Part shown: positions 1-10,507 of the stretch, piece after piece
How positions within the stretch are numbered: the stretch's first letter is position 1
Layout: every line of letters begins with the position of its first letter
Program-made: the position numbers and the translations under genes
Notes under the pieces: generated by a model
What the model saw: the letters and a program-made list of their open reading frames with translations, nothing else
What the model was told of the DNA's origin: nothing
Database searches by the model: none
Assembly: GCF_027943255.1 (NCBI RefSeq)
Contig: NC_072894.1
Coordinates: forward strand, 53,447,601 to 53,511,600
From: Anastrepha obliqua
Taxonomy: Eukaryota; Arthropoda; Insecta; Diptera; Tephritidae
DNA length: 64,000 nt
Direction: 5' to 3'

Positions 1-46
1 GTGTCGAGTATTACTTACTACTAACAGGTTCAGGTACTAATTACAG

Positions 47-302
47 GTTCAGGCATGCTGGGAGGTTCGTGGTTCGGTTGCTCGCTATCATCGCCCGATA
101 GTAACTTCCCGCGTGTTGCTAATGCATTCCCCAACTGGCGTCTCTCGGATAACACTTTGATGAAACCGAAAACACGCATAGCGCCATCGTGTGCATCCTC
201 GCCTGGTGGAACGCCAGGCTCTGGACTGCCAACACGCCGGCACTCGAGCATTGGACCAAAGGAACGACGTGGCTCGATAATCAATCTGTCCCCGCCTACT
301 GT
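47..302 (+). CDS. possible internal exon of an unidentified host gene
   Basis: An open frame runs through this stretch with third-position variation and no low-complexity bias. It is preceded by a pyrimidine/CTAAT-ACAG acceptor-like context and ends at a strong donor (ACT then GTAAGT at 303). The encoded peptide is rich in Ser, Pro, Arg and Gly, with basic-Ser motifs (RRHSS, RRGS) that look like kinase-site linkers of a signalling or scaffold protein. No domain is recognisable and I cannot name the gene. The opposite strand is also open (30-338), so the strand choice rests on the donor and peptide composition. It is the only part of the window that looks like single-copy host coding sequence. 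Confidence 0.33.
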
Positions 303-1565
303 AAGTAGCCGCCTTCCTTGCACCACATCCAACTCCAATTCATCTTATAGCGTCTACATTTGTATGCGCGCTCGCTGTTTTATATTTTTGGACCCTGTTC
401 ATTGAATTCAGTTTGTTTTCTATTGATTCGTTTTTCTATTTTGTTTGGTGAATCCATTGCAAAGATGCTTAATGAGTTTAAAATTTTTGTTTTGCCTAAG
501 TATGTAGTTATAGGTTGGGCGGGGTTACTTTGTGCTACTTTTATTGTGATTAATAAAAAAAAAATTGTTCATAGATGTATATTGTTTGTAGTGAAATTTT
601 ACTTTCTCAAAACAAGTAGATTTATACATATACATGCATAAATAGTTCGTCCATTTAGTGAATTCAAAAAAAAAGTTGTACATTCTATGCAAACGCTTTA
701 CTACCGCATAGCCCCATAAATTGTTCATATAAAAACTGTTTTTTTATTTTTGAAGCAGCTTACACGCAGATATTTTTTAGTTAGTTAGACGCTACTTTTT
801 ATTGTTTCTGTAAAAAAAAACGAAAAGAAGAAAACTAAATTTATCATCAGTATTGAAATTCGGAATTATTTTTCTCATTTACTTACTACTTAATATTTCA
901 CCACATAACAACTACATATACGATACGGTAATTGGTAAATGGTAAATGCCTTCTACACTTCCTCCTCGAATAGACGTCTGGTTTTGGTGCTCGCGGTAGT
1001 TCCGGATCGAGGTTTTCGGTACCCTCTTCGTCGGCCTATGTTGTAAGTCTAAAAAATGTCTCAACAATTTTTGCCATTGAAATCACTCTTCAGGACTTTT
1101 GTGCGAGGGCGTTGCGTTGTTCGCATATACGAATATTCGCATAAATAAGTGTAACTAACCAACATTGCTGCTTTGTTTTTGTAATGTGTGAACTACTAAG
1201 CAAATGTGTATCTTGTTCGTTTCATACCATTAATGAAAGCTCATATTCGCCTTCGCACGCTCGTCAAACGATAAAAAGTTACATACTCCTACATTTAGTA
1301 TATCTTAATCGTTTTCGTATAAATAACTCGAAGGAAGCCTTTATCTTTCTAATTTTAATAAAATCAAAACGTACTATATTAACTGTTCATGGAAGTTATC
1401 TTATTTCCTATGACGGATGAAGTGGTTAGTGGAGAGGTGGTATTGGTGGCGTGAAACTGTTTAAAGTTAGTTCGGAAACCTTTTAATAAAAAAATGTCAA
1501 TCCTATAATATTATATACACCTATACCGCCAGTTACAGTAACCGCTGCATAATTATATATTCTTA
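303..1565. other. A+T-rich non-coding stretch
   Basis: No coding region or known repeat is recognised. A short minus-strand open stretch (about 950-1044), preceded by an AG acceptor-like site, reads as an acidic/proline-containing peptide and could be a second exon, but the support is weak. If 47-302 is an exon, the start of this stretch is intron. Confidence 0.4.
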
Positions 1566-2733
1566 CTAGCAAACCCGGCCCCTTCGCTGGGCACACTAAA
1601 ATAGAATAGATATGGTTTAGAACAGAAAATATATGATTTTCATATTATTTATTTCTTTATTCTTTATTCAAGCGCTTTGGCATAAACAATATTTTTTGTT
1701 TTTCTATTCGTTTTTGAGTAAATATAAAATATAAATTGAAAATCACGAAAAAAAAGATTGTTTTTAAATTTCAAATCAACGCATATGAATAAACAATCGT
1801 CTTTTTTCCTGATCATCCATGAATTTTTCGTTTCAATTTATATGTTTTATTAAGCATTGGAGCTTTTTTAACCATTATCCATTTATATTTTTCAAAAAAA
1901 AAAACGAAAATAATTTTTTTTTCCACGAACACATAATTTCATTTCAACATTCGAATTTCACATTAAATTCTCAAATTTCGTAAGAAATTATTCACTGTTC
2001 CAAAATCCACTCCAAAAAAATTCACAAACAATTTTTACATGTTGCACTTACGTTTTTTCCTTATGGCATCCAAATCAGAAAGAAATATTGACACATTGTA
2101 ACTCACACTGTCAATTTGACAGTTCAGTTCCGCCCCAAGCGTTAAAAAAGTAAGCGACATTATGGCTGGTTCAAAAGAACGCTGTACCCGTTGCCAGTGC
2201 TCCGAATTACAACCAAACTTTACGAAACCCATTTTCAATACTTACTTAACAATGTGCGTAAGTTTGGTTTAATTCGGTGCAAAGACACGGCGGGTCCACG
2301 TTTTGGCATATATTTCGAGACCCTAGTCATCAATAGGTATGAAAATTACCCCGTATTAAAGCACTTATCAACAGCTTTCATTTGATACCCATATTGTACA
2401 TACACAACGAAAGGTTACCCGGGTCCACGTTTTGACCTATATCTCGAGACCCCAGTCACGGAGCGGCATGAAAAGTACTCTGTAGTAAAGCATTCACCAA
2501 CAGCTTTCATTTGATACCCATATTGTACATACACGTCCGAAGGTTACCCGGGTCCACGTTTTGACCTATATCTCGAGCCCTATTTCCAAAATAAAATATG
2601 ATCCATGTTACTCGCGGATGATGTAGCTTTCGAATGGTGGAAGAATTTTTAAAATCGGTCAAGTAGTTTTTGAGCCTATTCATTACAAACAAACAAACAA
2701 ACAAAGTTTTCCTCTTTATAATATTAGTATAGA
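1566..2733 (-). mobile_element. non-autonomous Helitron, complete ends (copy H1)
   Basis: Read on the minus strand the element begins TCTATACTAATATTATAAAG and ends in CTAG after a GC-rich segment (AGCGAAGGGGCCGGGTTTG), the standard rolling-circle transposon layout. It sits between A and T with no target duplication, as Helitrons do. Interior: a TTTG-type tetranucleotide run near the 5' end, two to three units of a roughly 127-bp tandem repeat (GTCAAAACGTGGACCC core), then a conserved unique segment. No Rep/helicase is present, so it would move only in trans. Three more copies of the family lie at 16289, 30407 and 43197. Confidence 0.88.
2035..2238 (-). CDS. 67-codon ORF conserved in three Helitron copies (coding status doubtful)
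   Basis: This ORF lies in the unique segment of Helitron H1. Equivalents are at 31741-31944 and 44393-44593; the three differ by a few substitutions and one in-frame 3-bp deletion. A GTAAGT donor overlaps the last codons in every copy, so the segment may be the captured promoter plus first exon of a longer gene. Against coding: the antisense frame is also open in all three copies (for example 2191-2385), so openness may reflect only sequence similarity. No known domain. Confidence 0.2.
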   Translation of the reverse strand: MKMGFVKFGCNSEHWQRVQRSFEPAIMSLTFLTLGAELNCQIDSVSYNVSIFLSDLDAIRKKRKCNM

Positions 2734-2797
2734 TATAACTCTATAAATATATTCAAAAATTTAACCTTACGGCTCTGGGAAAGAGGATTGTTCATAA

Positions 2798-2940
2798 CAC
2801 CGCGTTACACACATTCTGTCCTATGAACCAAATATACTTTTCCGGAAAGGGGATAAAAAATAAAAATACACGTGTATCGGCGATTTTCATGTACGCGTCA
2901 CAATTGTTTTTTTTTGTATTTTATAACTTTAAACGAGCAA
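2798..2940 (+). repeat. left terminal inverted repeat of the CACYG element
   Basis: Pairs with 4376-4524 in inverted orientation. The best-conserved core is the stretch around 2868-2900, which includes ACACGTGTATCGGCGATTTT. Confidence 0.75.
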
Positions 2941-3245
2941 TTCTTGTATGCATATCTGTATAGCCACACGATCTCAGGATTAGCTTAACGGATTTGAATG
3001 AAATTGGGCACACAGATAGTGTATCACATTTCTAGACTTTTCACCTAGGTGTTGCCACTGACAATGTTTTACAGGGTTACCACCTGTTCGAAATTAAAAA
3101 AAAAATTGCATGAGATATGCCGTTGTGGGTATCAAAAGAAAGATATTTCACTCCGCATTTCAATAGAGATATAAAACCCCGAATTTTTTTTATTAATTTT
3201 ATTATATTAAAATTAAAAATTGTTACATTAAAAATGTTAATGCTT

Positions 3246-4043
3246 TTAAAGAAACTTAGGCATTTTCTTTTTGCGTTTGTTAGCATTTGTGTCAGTATCG
3301 CGTGTTATTTTAAAATCAGCCGCCACTATATTCCACTGCTTAAAGCGTGATGCAAAGAGTTCGGCTGTTCTCTTTGACAAATTTCCTTCTCGTACAAGGT
3401 CATTGAAGTCGGCGTGCGTTACTAAATGCGGCACTGCAGTCCCAAGTTCACTGGGTGTTGGTACAAATTCCGATACTTCTGGTTCCCCGCATCTCGGATT
3501 CGATGCAAGAAATGTTGATAGCATTGTTGGTGCTACTGTTGGTTCTCCATCCCTTAATTCGGTAACATCATCAAAAATCTCCATTGAAGCCGCTATACGT
3601 TCTTCTGGTGAGTACAGAACCGCTGGAATAACCGATTCTACATTAGCGTAGCGAATTTTGTTGCGGCGAAAGTATTGGTACCCTTTAGTTTGAGTAAAAG
3701 TTACGCAAAAGTAGCACAGTTCACTGCAGTGCTCCGTACGTGGTAGCCAAATTGTTGGTACAGAGTACTTTATTGTTGACCTTCCATCAGTAAACTTTCG
3801 TAAATTTCTATAGCAATAGTCGCACACGACTTCCGGAGTATACCACAAGTAAGGAACATAAGCAGTCTTGAATATTTTCTGAAACGAATTAACCATTGTT
3901 TTCGTAATATTTTTAAAGTTTTTACTTGGTGCGAATAAGCCACAAACGTAACAAAAGTAATTTCGAGTCGGGCACTGCATTTTTCGTAAGATGAAATATA
4001 CAGAAAGACGTTTTCGCGCAACAGAACTTAAAACAATTGTCAA
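3246..4043 (-). CDS. Cys-rich putative zinc-binding protein carried by the TIR element
   Basis: 265 codons, intact. The N-terminal half has paired cysteines (CYVCG about residue 32, CDYC about 75, CYFC about 111) spaced like a zinc-binding module. The middle is acidic, rich in Pro/Thr/Ser and low in structure. The C-terminal part has a leucine-rich helix of the form NDLVREGNLSKRTAELFASR followed by a Lys/Arg-rich tail that could be a nuclear localisation signal. From memory this architecture (three C-x2-C pairs then an 'L..LSK..AEL..SRL..WN' helix) belongs to a highly multiplied, unnamed animal protein family; I do not know its function. It is the only gene between the long inverted repeats, which suggests the family is multiplied by transposition. 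The start at 4043 is the first ATG; an ATG at 3981 (internal Met about residue 21) would still keep all Cys pairs. Confidence 0.6.
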   Translation of the reverse strand: MTIVLSSVARKRLSVYFILRKMQCPTRNYFCYVCGLFAPSKNFKNITKTMVNSFQKIFKTAYVPYLWYTPEVVCDYCYRNLRKFTDGRSTIKYSVPTIWLPRTEHCSELCYFCVTFTQTKGYQYFRRNKIRYANVESVIPAVLYSPEERIAASMEIFDDVTELRDGEPTVAPTMLSTFLASNPRCGEPEVSEFVPTPSELGTAVPHLVTHADFNDLVREGNLSKRTAELFASRFKQWNIVAADFKITRDTDTNANKRKKKMPKFL

Positions 4044-4375
4044 AGTATACGTCTTCTAGTAGCGCAACTGTCAGATGATCGGAACTTCCGGAGCTGTAAC
4101 AAACGCACAAACGGCACAGAGTGTGTTGTATGAAATAATAAATTAAAGGTTAATAAGTTGTTTAAAAATTTGGAGTCCCTTCAAGTTATGCCGAAAATTT
4201 AAAAAACAATTTAAAAAAAAAAAAATAAAAAATTCAAGAAAATCTGAGAATTGATAAATTTTTTTTTTATTGTAATTTTACATAATGAAAACATTTCCAC
4301 GAGTCTGCCTTCAGCGCAATTGGATCACGGAAAAAGGGTTAAAAATTGATCCAAAGTTTTTCACACAGGCGGATT

Positions 4376-4524
4376 ACGAGCTCTATATTTTATACATAAA
4401 AAAAAAAATTCTGACGTGTACATGAAAATCGTCGATACACGTGTATTTTTATTTTTTCTCCCCTTTCCGAAAAAGTATATTTGCTTCATAGGACAGAAAA
4501 AAAGTTCGTTTTTGTAACGCAGTG
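4376..4524 (-). repeat. right terminal inverted repeat of the CACYG element
   Basis: Inverted match to 2798-2940 with scattered substitutions and differing homopolymer lengths. The outer tip reads CACTGCGTTACA on the minus strand. Confidence 0.75.
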
Positions 4525-4540
4525 TAATCAGTAAAGTAAA

Positions 4541-4870
4541 GTAATTGGCGCTTACCGCCTTTGCTGGGTCTTGTTTCGATCCTTCGCCCATTTGCGGTGT
4601 GCGTTTTGATGTTGCTCCACAAATAGAGAGGCTAAAATTATAATGCCCCCTTTAATCGTCCAAAGGCAGATGATTTTTTATGAGGACCTTTTCATGGCAT
4701 AGTGTACTATACTCGGTGGTTTGCTGTTGTCTGCCGAAGGACGACCACTATTCGACCTTTTAGAGTTTTTCTCTCATTTTGGTGTTTCAAGCCCTAGGTT
4801 TCAAACCTGAGCACTACCAAATAGGAGTCACGTAATAACCCATTCTTCTACCTCGATCTTAGTAATATAA
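4541..4870 (-). repeat. degenerate tRNA-headed SINE
   Basis: On the minus strand the 5' part (about 4870-4790) has an A-box-like AGAATGGGTTA and a B-box-like GGTTTGAAACC at tRNA-like spacing. The body follows and ends at GCGCCAATTAC. The body recurs at 26303-26450 (minus) and 27312-27475 (plus), which defines it as an interspersed family. From memory this resembles a repeat common in tephritid flies. Confidence 0.55.
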
Positions 4871-5344
4871 ACAAAATGAAAACCACAGCTCCGCAACGAC
4901 ACGTATTCATGTTTTATCAGACTGTAGGTGGTAACAGAATGCTGCCGTTGACTGTCGTTTAAAGATGTGATATTGTCATACAGAAGGTTTGACTGTTTCT
5001 ATACTCATGCACCTTCTATCATAGGAACTTTAGAGCTTTAATTAATTGCATAAAAGTGCGAGATCTCAAAAGCCTCTCACATTGTACTAACCATTAAAGT
5101 CTTATCGTCTCATATCATATCTCAAGGTCGGTCAATGAGCGGAGAAGGTTCATATGTTCAACTTATGTAAGAATGGTCATGGGGAGAAACTGCCAGAGTA
5201 TGTCATACCTAAGTTCTCATATAGAAAGACAGAGCATTTCTTCGTTTCTCATTTTTGGTAATTCTGTAATATCCATATGCACCTCTGCAAGAGATACAAA
5301 TAACCAAATTTTGCCGCGATGACTGGAAAAACTTGCTAAACGTT
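4871..5344. other. no feature recognised
   Basis: A+T-rich sequence without a convincing ORF, repeat or RNA gene. Confidence 0.4.
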
Positions 5345-7022
5345 TCTTTTTTCTTCTTCTTAATTGGCACGATAATCGCTTACGCGATTTTGGCCCAGTT
5401 TAACAAAGCGCGCCAGTCGTTTCTTTCTCGTGCTAACCGGCGCCAGTTGGACACACCAAGTGAGGCCAAGTCCTTCTCCACCTGATCTTTCCAACGCAGA
5501 GGAGGCCTTCCTCTTCCTCTGCTACCACCAGCTGGTACCGCATCGAATACTTTCAAAGCCGGAGCGTTTGTATCCATTCGGACGACATGACCCAGCCAAC
5601 GAAGCCGCTGGATCTTTATTCGCTGCGCTATGTCTATGTCGTCGTAAAGCTCATACAGCTCATCGTTCCATCGTCTGCGATATTCGCCGTTGCACACGTG
5701 CAAAGGTTCAAAAATCGTACGTAGAATTTTTCTCTCGAACACTCCAAGCGTCGCTTCATCGGATGTTGTCACCGTCCAAGCTTCTGCGTCATACGTTAGG
5801 ACGGGCATGATGAGAGTCTTGTAGACTGTTAGTTTTGTTCGTCGAGAGAGGACTTTACTGCTCAGTTGCCTACTGACATTGTTATCGGTGTTAATCCTGG
5901 TTCCTAAATAAACGAAGTCTTTTACAACCTCGAAATTATAACTGTCTACAGTGACGTGGGTGCCGATACGCGAGTGCGCCGACTGTTTGTTTGAAGACAG
6001 GAGGTACTTCATTTTGTCCTCGTTCACCACCAAACCCATTCGCTTTGCCTCTTTATCCAGTTTGGAGAAGGCAGAACTAACAGCGCGGTTGTTAAGGCCG
6101 ATGATGTCAATATCATCAGCATACGCCAACAATTGTACGCTCTTATAAAATATTGTGCCTGAGCGATTAAGTTCTGCGGCTCGTACGATGCTCTCCAACA
6201 TCAGGTTAAAGAAGTCACACGACAGCGAGTCACCCTGTCTGAAACCTCGTTTGGTATCAAACGGCTCGGAGAGGTCCTTCCCAATTCTGACGGTGCTGCT
6301 GGTATTGAGCAACGTCATCTTACATAGCCGTATTAGTTTTGCGGGGATACCAAATTTAGACATAGCGGCATACAGGTAACTCCTTTCCGTACTGTCGAAT
6401 GCAGCTTTGAAGTCGACGAAAAGATGGTGTGTGTTCGATTCGCCTTTCATGGGTCTTTTCCAAGATTTGGCGTGTTGTGAATATTTGGTCGATGGTAGAC
6501 TTTCCAGGTCTGAACCCACACTGATAAGGTCCAATCAGTTGGTTGACGATGGGCTTCAGCCTTTCACACAATACGCTCGCTAGAACCTTATAGGCGATAT
6601 TTAGAAGACTAATCCCGCGGTAATTGGCACAAATTGCAGGATCGCCCTTCTTATGGATTGGGCAGAGCACACTTAAATTCCAATCGGCAGGCATGCTTTC
6701 ATCCGACCATATTCTGCATAGGAGCTGATGCATGCACCTTACCAGCTCCTCGCCGCCATGTTTGAATAGCTCACCCGGCAGTCCGTCGACGCCCGGGGCT
6801 TTGTTGTTCTTTAGCCGTGATATTGCTATTCTCACCTCGTCATGGTCGGGTAACGGAACGACAATTCCGTCGTCAACGATTGGGGTATCGGGATCTTCAC
6901 ATTCTCTACGACATGCGCAGCTGTCACCGTTTAACAGGTTCGAGAAGTGTTCCCTGCATAATTTAAGATTGCTCTGTACGTCAGTCACCAGATCGCCGTC
7001 TTTGTTCTTTTTTACATTTAGT
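5345..7022 (-). mobile_element. 5'-truncated RTE-like non-LTR retrotransposon
   Basis: The minus-strand 3' end is a short (GAA)n-like tail (plus strand TTCTTCTTCTT near 5350) preceded by a conserved tail, CGCTTACG...AATTGGC. The same tail and repeat terminate the fragment at 26767. The element starts inside the reverse transcriptase region near 7022, so endonuclease and N-terminus are missing, as expected for incomplete target-primed reverse transcription. A microsatellite tail rather than poly(A) favours the RTE group. Confidence 0.72.
5380..6988 (-). pseudogene. reverse transcriptase of the RTE-like element, frameshifted
   Basis: Two overlapping frames cover the RT: 6356-6988 (NNKAPGVDGLPGELFK, the RT motif 1/2 region, and the ANYRGISLLN motif) and 5380-6534 (GFRQGDSLS and the catalytic YADDIDIIG). 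The C-terminal segment contains RRWNDELYELYDDIDI and RLRWLGHV, a thumb/C-terminal signature common in RTE-like insect elements. The frames shift near 6440-6530, close to the palm domain, so the product cannot be made in one piece. The catalytic Asp pair is retained. Confidence 0.75.
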
Positions 7023-7299
7023 TAAAATCGTCGGAGAATTCTATCATCAGAGGAACTGCATTAAATGTCCTAATCAATCAATATTTAGTAAAAGTCTTGA
7101 TATTTTACCGAACTCAGTGGCCGATTTCATAAAGAAGAAAGCTGGCATGTAAAACATAAGTCCGGTATAATTTGAGCCCAAGCTCTTCTGGCCGTTAGTT
7201 TCATAATGCAGCCAATCTTAAGTTACAACAGCTCCAACTGTTTCGTTCGTTCAACCAACACAAATAAGTAAAAATATAAATAAGATCAGAAGAATGCTA

Positions 7300-7976
7300 G
7301 TTTGAATATGGACCATGGCGTCGTCAGGGCCTTGATCACGGCTTGAGTATTAGAGAAAATGTTAATATCTCCCTTGCTCCCACGTTCCTTAAGCCTTTTG
7401 CATGTTTGCAGGATCGGAAAGACTTCTGTCTGAAAAACACTAGCAGTATTTGGCAATTGTAAGCAAAAAGATAAATTGGCTGATTTAGAGAAAACCCCTG
7501 CTCCGACTGCCGATTCCAGCTTGAAGTCGCCAGTTAAGACAGAGGTACCAGCTTCGATTCAGGTTTTCTCCTCATTCCAATCTTGCGTACTTGAAAAAAT
7601 TGCCCTGGCACGACCCTTAAACACCAATTTGCAGATAGAGAGATCTGTTCGAAGTTCAGAGAAATTCGGTGTTAACTGCCCAAAACTGCTACCATGTCCC
7701 TTGAGAGATTGCCTCCAGAGGGCAACCTCCTTTAACCCGATTGCACTTTGACCAGCGATGGAAATAACGTAAAAGAGATGAGAAGTAAATGCAAAACAAC
7801 ACTCAGGGCAGCACTGGGGCAAGTTCTACATATGTCGGTGCTGCCAATAGCTGGTAATATGTATAGAATCTGGTCTGGTTTCTGAATTTTAAGAAACTTG
7901 GTAATGGTCATGGTGATTACTGAATAGCATTCTTCGCTAAGCTGTAATTTTTCCCTATCTGCCATAAGTTCTGTTA
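7300..7976 (-). pseudogene. LOA/I-like non-LTR retroelement fragment (RT C-terminus and RNase H)
   Basis: Minus-strand peptides in three shifting frames show CRTCPSAALSVVLHLL then an 'AGQSAIGLKEVALWRQS' segment (the RT-to-RNase H connector seen in LOA, Jockey and R1 elements), and then an RNase H-like stretch (VGAGVFS, SVFQTEVFPIL, INIFSNTQAVIKAL). The catalytic acidic residues of RNase H are partly recognisable (E in QTEV; the D of the usual SD-Q motif is replaced by N). An RNase H domain points to LOA/I-type clades. The fragment is cut on its right by the LTR element at 7981. Confidence 0.6.
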
Positions 7977-7980
7977 CAAG

Positions 7981-8428
7981 TGTAGGAAAAAAGGTGGTTC
8001 GTTATCTTTAAACACGTTTACTCTTTGTCTTTTAATATGGAACTGAATCCAATCTTTTATTTCAAAAATTACTTAGGCTAAATACATGCTGCTTATACAT
8101 AGAGTTCTGCCGCTGAGAGCAGCGACAGAACGGGAGAGCGTAGTATGCAAGTATGTATGTATGTTATTGTATATACATGCAGAAGGCATATATATAATGC
8201 GCTGGGACCGAACGGTCGAAGCGTCAAAGTGCTTGCACTGCAGATCCCACGCTGCAGGCCAGTCCGCATAAGTGACGGATCATGTTGGTGCACTTATATA
8301 TTTGATTGTATAAACATAGCAACAAAGTGTCGCTATGTTGTGAGTATGGCATATGATCACTTGATGTATTGTATACTCTACAATAATGTGGGCATATGCT
8401 TATTAGGCATACAACATAATATACTACA
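7981..8428 (-). repeat. 3' LTR
   Basis: Pairs with 14871-15313. The only differences I see are two substitutions (near 8284 and 8385) and a 5-bp insertion close to 8418. Confidence 0.92.
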
Positions 8429-8440
8429 CCTCCCTTTTTA
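8429..8440 (-). promoter_or_regulatory. polypurine tract (plus-strand primer)
   Basis: Minus strand reads AAAAAAGGGAGG directly against the TG of the 3' LTR, the expected place and composition. Confidence 0.8.
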
Positions 8441-8713
8441 AAAAAATAACGTAATATTATGGAGTTATTTAATTTTATAATTATATGTATTGTTAATTAT
8501 ATATATTTAATGTATTATTATTATTTTTTTTTTTTTCAAATCTTTTTATTTATATATAACGTTTTTGTATATATATGTATGTAAATTTTTAATTTTATTT
8601 AGTATTATAAATTAGTGGAAATATTATTTGTATATATATATATATTTTCTTTTTTTTTTTTATTTAATATTCTTTTTTTTTTTTTTTTGGTTGATCAGAC
8701 CTTTTTCTTGTCT
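8441..8713 (-). other. 3' untranslated region of the LTR element
   Basis: Very A/T-rich sequence with long T-runs and TATATA stretches between the end of the integrase frame and the polypurine tract. No ORF. Confidence 0.5.
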
Positions 8714-8717
8714 TTAT

Positions 8718-10044
8718 TTATTTATTAAACAATTTTAACCTATCTTTATGAACTTTCTGTTCTTTATTTTTGTTATTTCTTATTGTTATATTATCTTTAT
8801 TATCTATATCTATGACCTCAAATGGTCTTATATATGAAGAATCTAGTTTGTGTCCTGCTTCATTTTTTTAACCAAACTTTATTTCCTATTTCTATGCTTA
8901 CATCTGATATTTTATTGTCATAAAATTTTTTATTTCTGGCTTTACTATTCTCTAGTGCTATTCTTGCTCTTTTATATGCTATTTCTAATCTAAACTTAAT
9001 TTCTTTAGCGTAATCCTCTTCATTATATAATGGTTCTATTCTAGTTGTATTATTAAAATCTGTGAACTGTCTTGGTAATCTTCCAAATACTAGTTCGTAT
9101 GGACAATAGCCGTGTGTTACCGAGGGTGTTGTGTTGAAACAGTATGTAAAATATTGTATCCAAACATCCCAATCGGTTTTGTCTGTTGATATGTACGAAC
9201 GAACGTAGTCATTAAATGTTCTATGACTTCGTTCTACTGTTCCTAAAGTCTGGTGATGATGTGCGGTAGACGTTATGTTATCTATCTTTAAATATTTGCA
9301 CAAATCATTTATTATTGAATTCTTATATTCTGTTCCCATGTCCGTAATGGACGTCTTCATTGGACCGTACTTTAGAATAAAGTTTTCAAATATAGCTTTG
9401 GCAACAGTTGTTGCACTTTTGTTTGAAATTGGAATGGTTACTAAATACTTTGTTAGATCGCATATTAGCGTAACTGCATATTCATTGCCATTCTCTGATA
9501 GTGGTAATGGACCTATAGTATCTACAATTACCCTATCAAAAGCTATAATTGGTGTTTCAGTTAATGTCAATGGGGTCTTTATATGTTTTGTTGTTTTGGA
9601 TTTTTGGCATTTTGGACATTTACGTACGTACTCTTTGACATAACGAGTCATGTTTTTCCAGTAGTAATGTCTTTTTATTTTAGCTAGCGTTCTTGTAATG
9701 CCATTATGACCTCCTTGAATTGGATCGTCATGAAATTTAGACAGTATCGCTTCTTGATCTTTTTCTTTATCTATTAGGGTCACCGGCTTGAGTAGCGCTA
9801 CTCTTAAAATATTCAGAATTTTATTGCCCATATTTTTAAAAGATTCAATTGAAACTAATTCAAAGATCTTTTCGCTCGGTGCCACTTTGAGTTGGCTAAT
9901 CTTAAGTATACCGGCTTGCATTTCAAGCCTTTGGAAGAACTGACCTAAGTCAAGTTTTCCATTGGTGTACAGATCGCTAACATCAATTCTTGCTATAATT
10001 GTTCTTCCACGTTTCAAAAAACATATCTGATTTTTTATTAGCAA
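8718..10044 (-). pseudogene. pol: integrase part of pol, one late frameshift
   Basis: Joins viral-type cDNA to host DNA. An N-terminal HHCC zinc region is visible (H-N-G-I about residue 113, then C-P-K-C about 142). The core carries the D,D-35-E triad: VDTIGPLP, TDMGTEYKN and the glutamate in GTVERSHR. A GPY-like C-terminal region follows. The frame ends early at 8860 inside a run of seven A's (WLKK then stop). The remaining conserved C-terminus continues in another frame to a stop at 8718-8720, so one base gained or lost in the homopolymer explains the break. The frame also starts just after the RNase H frame stops (10049), a second break. Confidence 0.85.
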
Positions 10045-10048
10045 GCCA

Positions 10049-10507
10049 CTACTTTTCGTACTTCGTCATTACAAATGACTTGGGCTTAGAAGCGTTGCCA
10101 AGAGTTTGCGTAGGCAAATCTACTTGTACATTTCCTGCGCAGGAATTTTTCTGTCTATATTGTTGCCTGGTAGTGACTTTCAGGACTTTTCGGTTCATGT
10201 CAATTAGTTCGGATATTGTTATCCTTGATAAGGCGTCTGCCACGAAATTATCTTTCCCTCTCAGATACTCTACTGTAAAATCATACTCTTCCAATTCGAG
10301 TCGCATGCGTGTTAGTTTTGAACTTGGATTTACCATAGAAAATAAATATGTTAAAGGTCTGTGATCAGTTCTAACTTTAAAATGTCTGCCATATATATAT
10401 GGTCGAAAATGTGTTATTGCCCAATGTATTGCTGCTAGTTCTTGTTCTGTAGTACTCTTATTGCTTTCACCTTTAGTGAATGCTCTAGATGCATTGTTTG
10501 CCTGCAT
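10049..10507 (-). pseudogene. pol: RNase H part of pol
   Basis: 152 codons covering the middle and end of RNase H: STTEQELAAI (catalytic Glu), FKVRTDHRPLTYL (catalytic Asp) and VADALSR at the end, as in Ty3/gypsy polyproteins. It overlaps the end of the upstream PR-RT frame at 10485-10507, where the usual Asp-containing start of RNase H (ITDA) is in the other frame, and a short stretch appears lost. So the domain is split by a frame change near 10,500. Confidence 0.82.

Larger units (their letters stand above)
2798..4524 (-). mobile_element. TIR DNA transposon with CACYG ends carrying a single gene
   Basis: Long terminal inverted repeats of about 125-145 bp match between 2798-2940 and 4376-4524, including CACYGCGTTACA at the tips and a block around AAATACACGTGTATCG. 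A 3-bp TAA flanks both ends (2795-2797, 4525-4527). CACTG-type tips with a 2-4 bp duplication are characteristic of the CACTA/EnSpm-Chapaev group, so that is the best guess; a 3-bp TAA would also fit PIF/Harbinger (TWA). No transposase is visible. The only sizeable ORF is the Cys-rich protein at 3246-4043, so the element is a non-autonomous carrier or encodes a protein I cannot classify. Confidence 0.72.

Noticed and set aside
30..338. Minus-strand ORF opposite the candidate exon
   Set aside because: Although open, it lacks splice signals as good as the plus-strand GTAAGT donor; the plus strand was preferred, with low confidence.
2191..2385. 64-codon ORF antisense to the Helitron ORF, conserved at 31594-31788 and 44246-44440
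   Set aside because: Overlaps the other conserved ORF on the opposite strand; both are open because the three copies are nearly identical. No basis to prefer it, and no domain.
8086..8441. ORFs within the LTRs (repeated at 14976-15346)
   Set aside because: Short frames within LTR regulatory sequence, on the opposite strand to the element. Duplicated only because the LTRs are.
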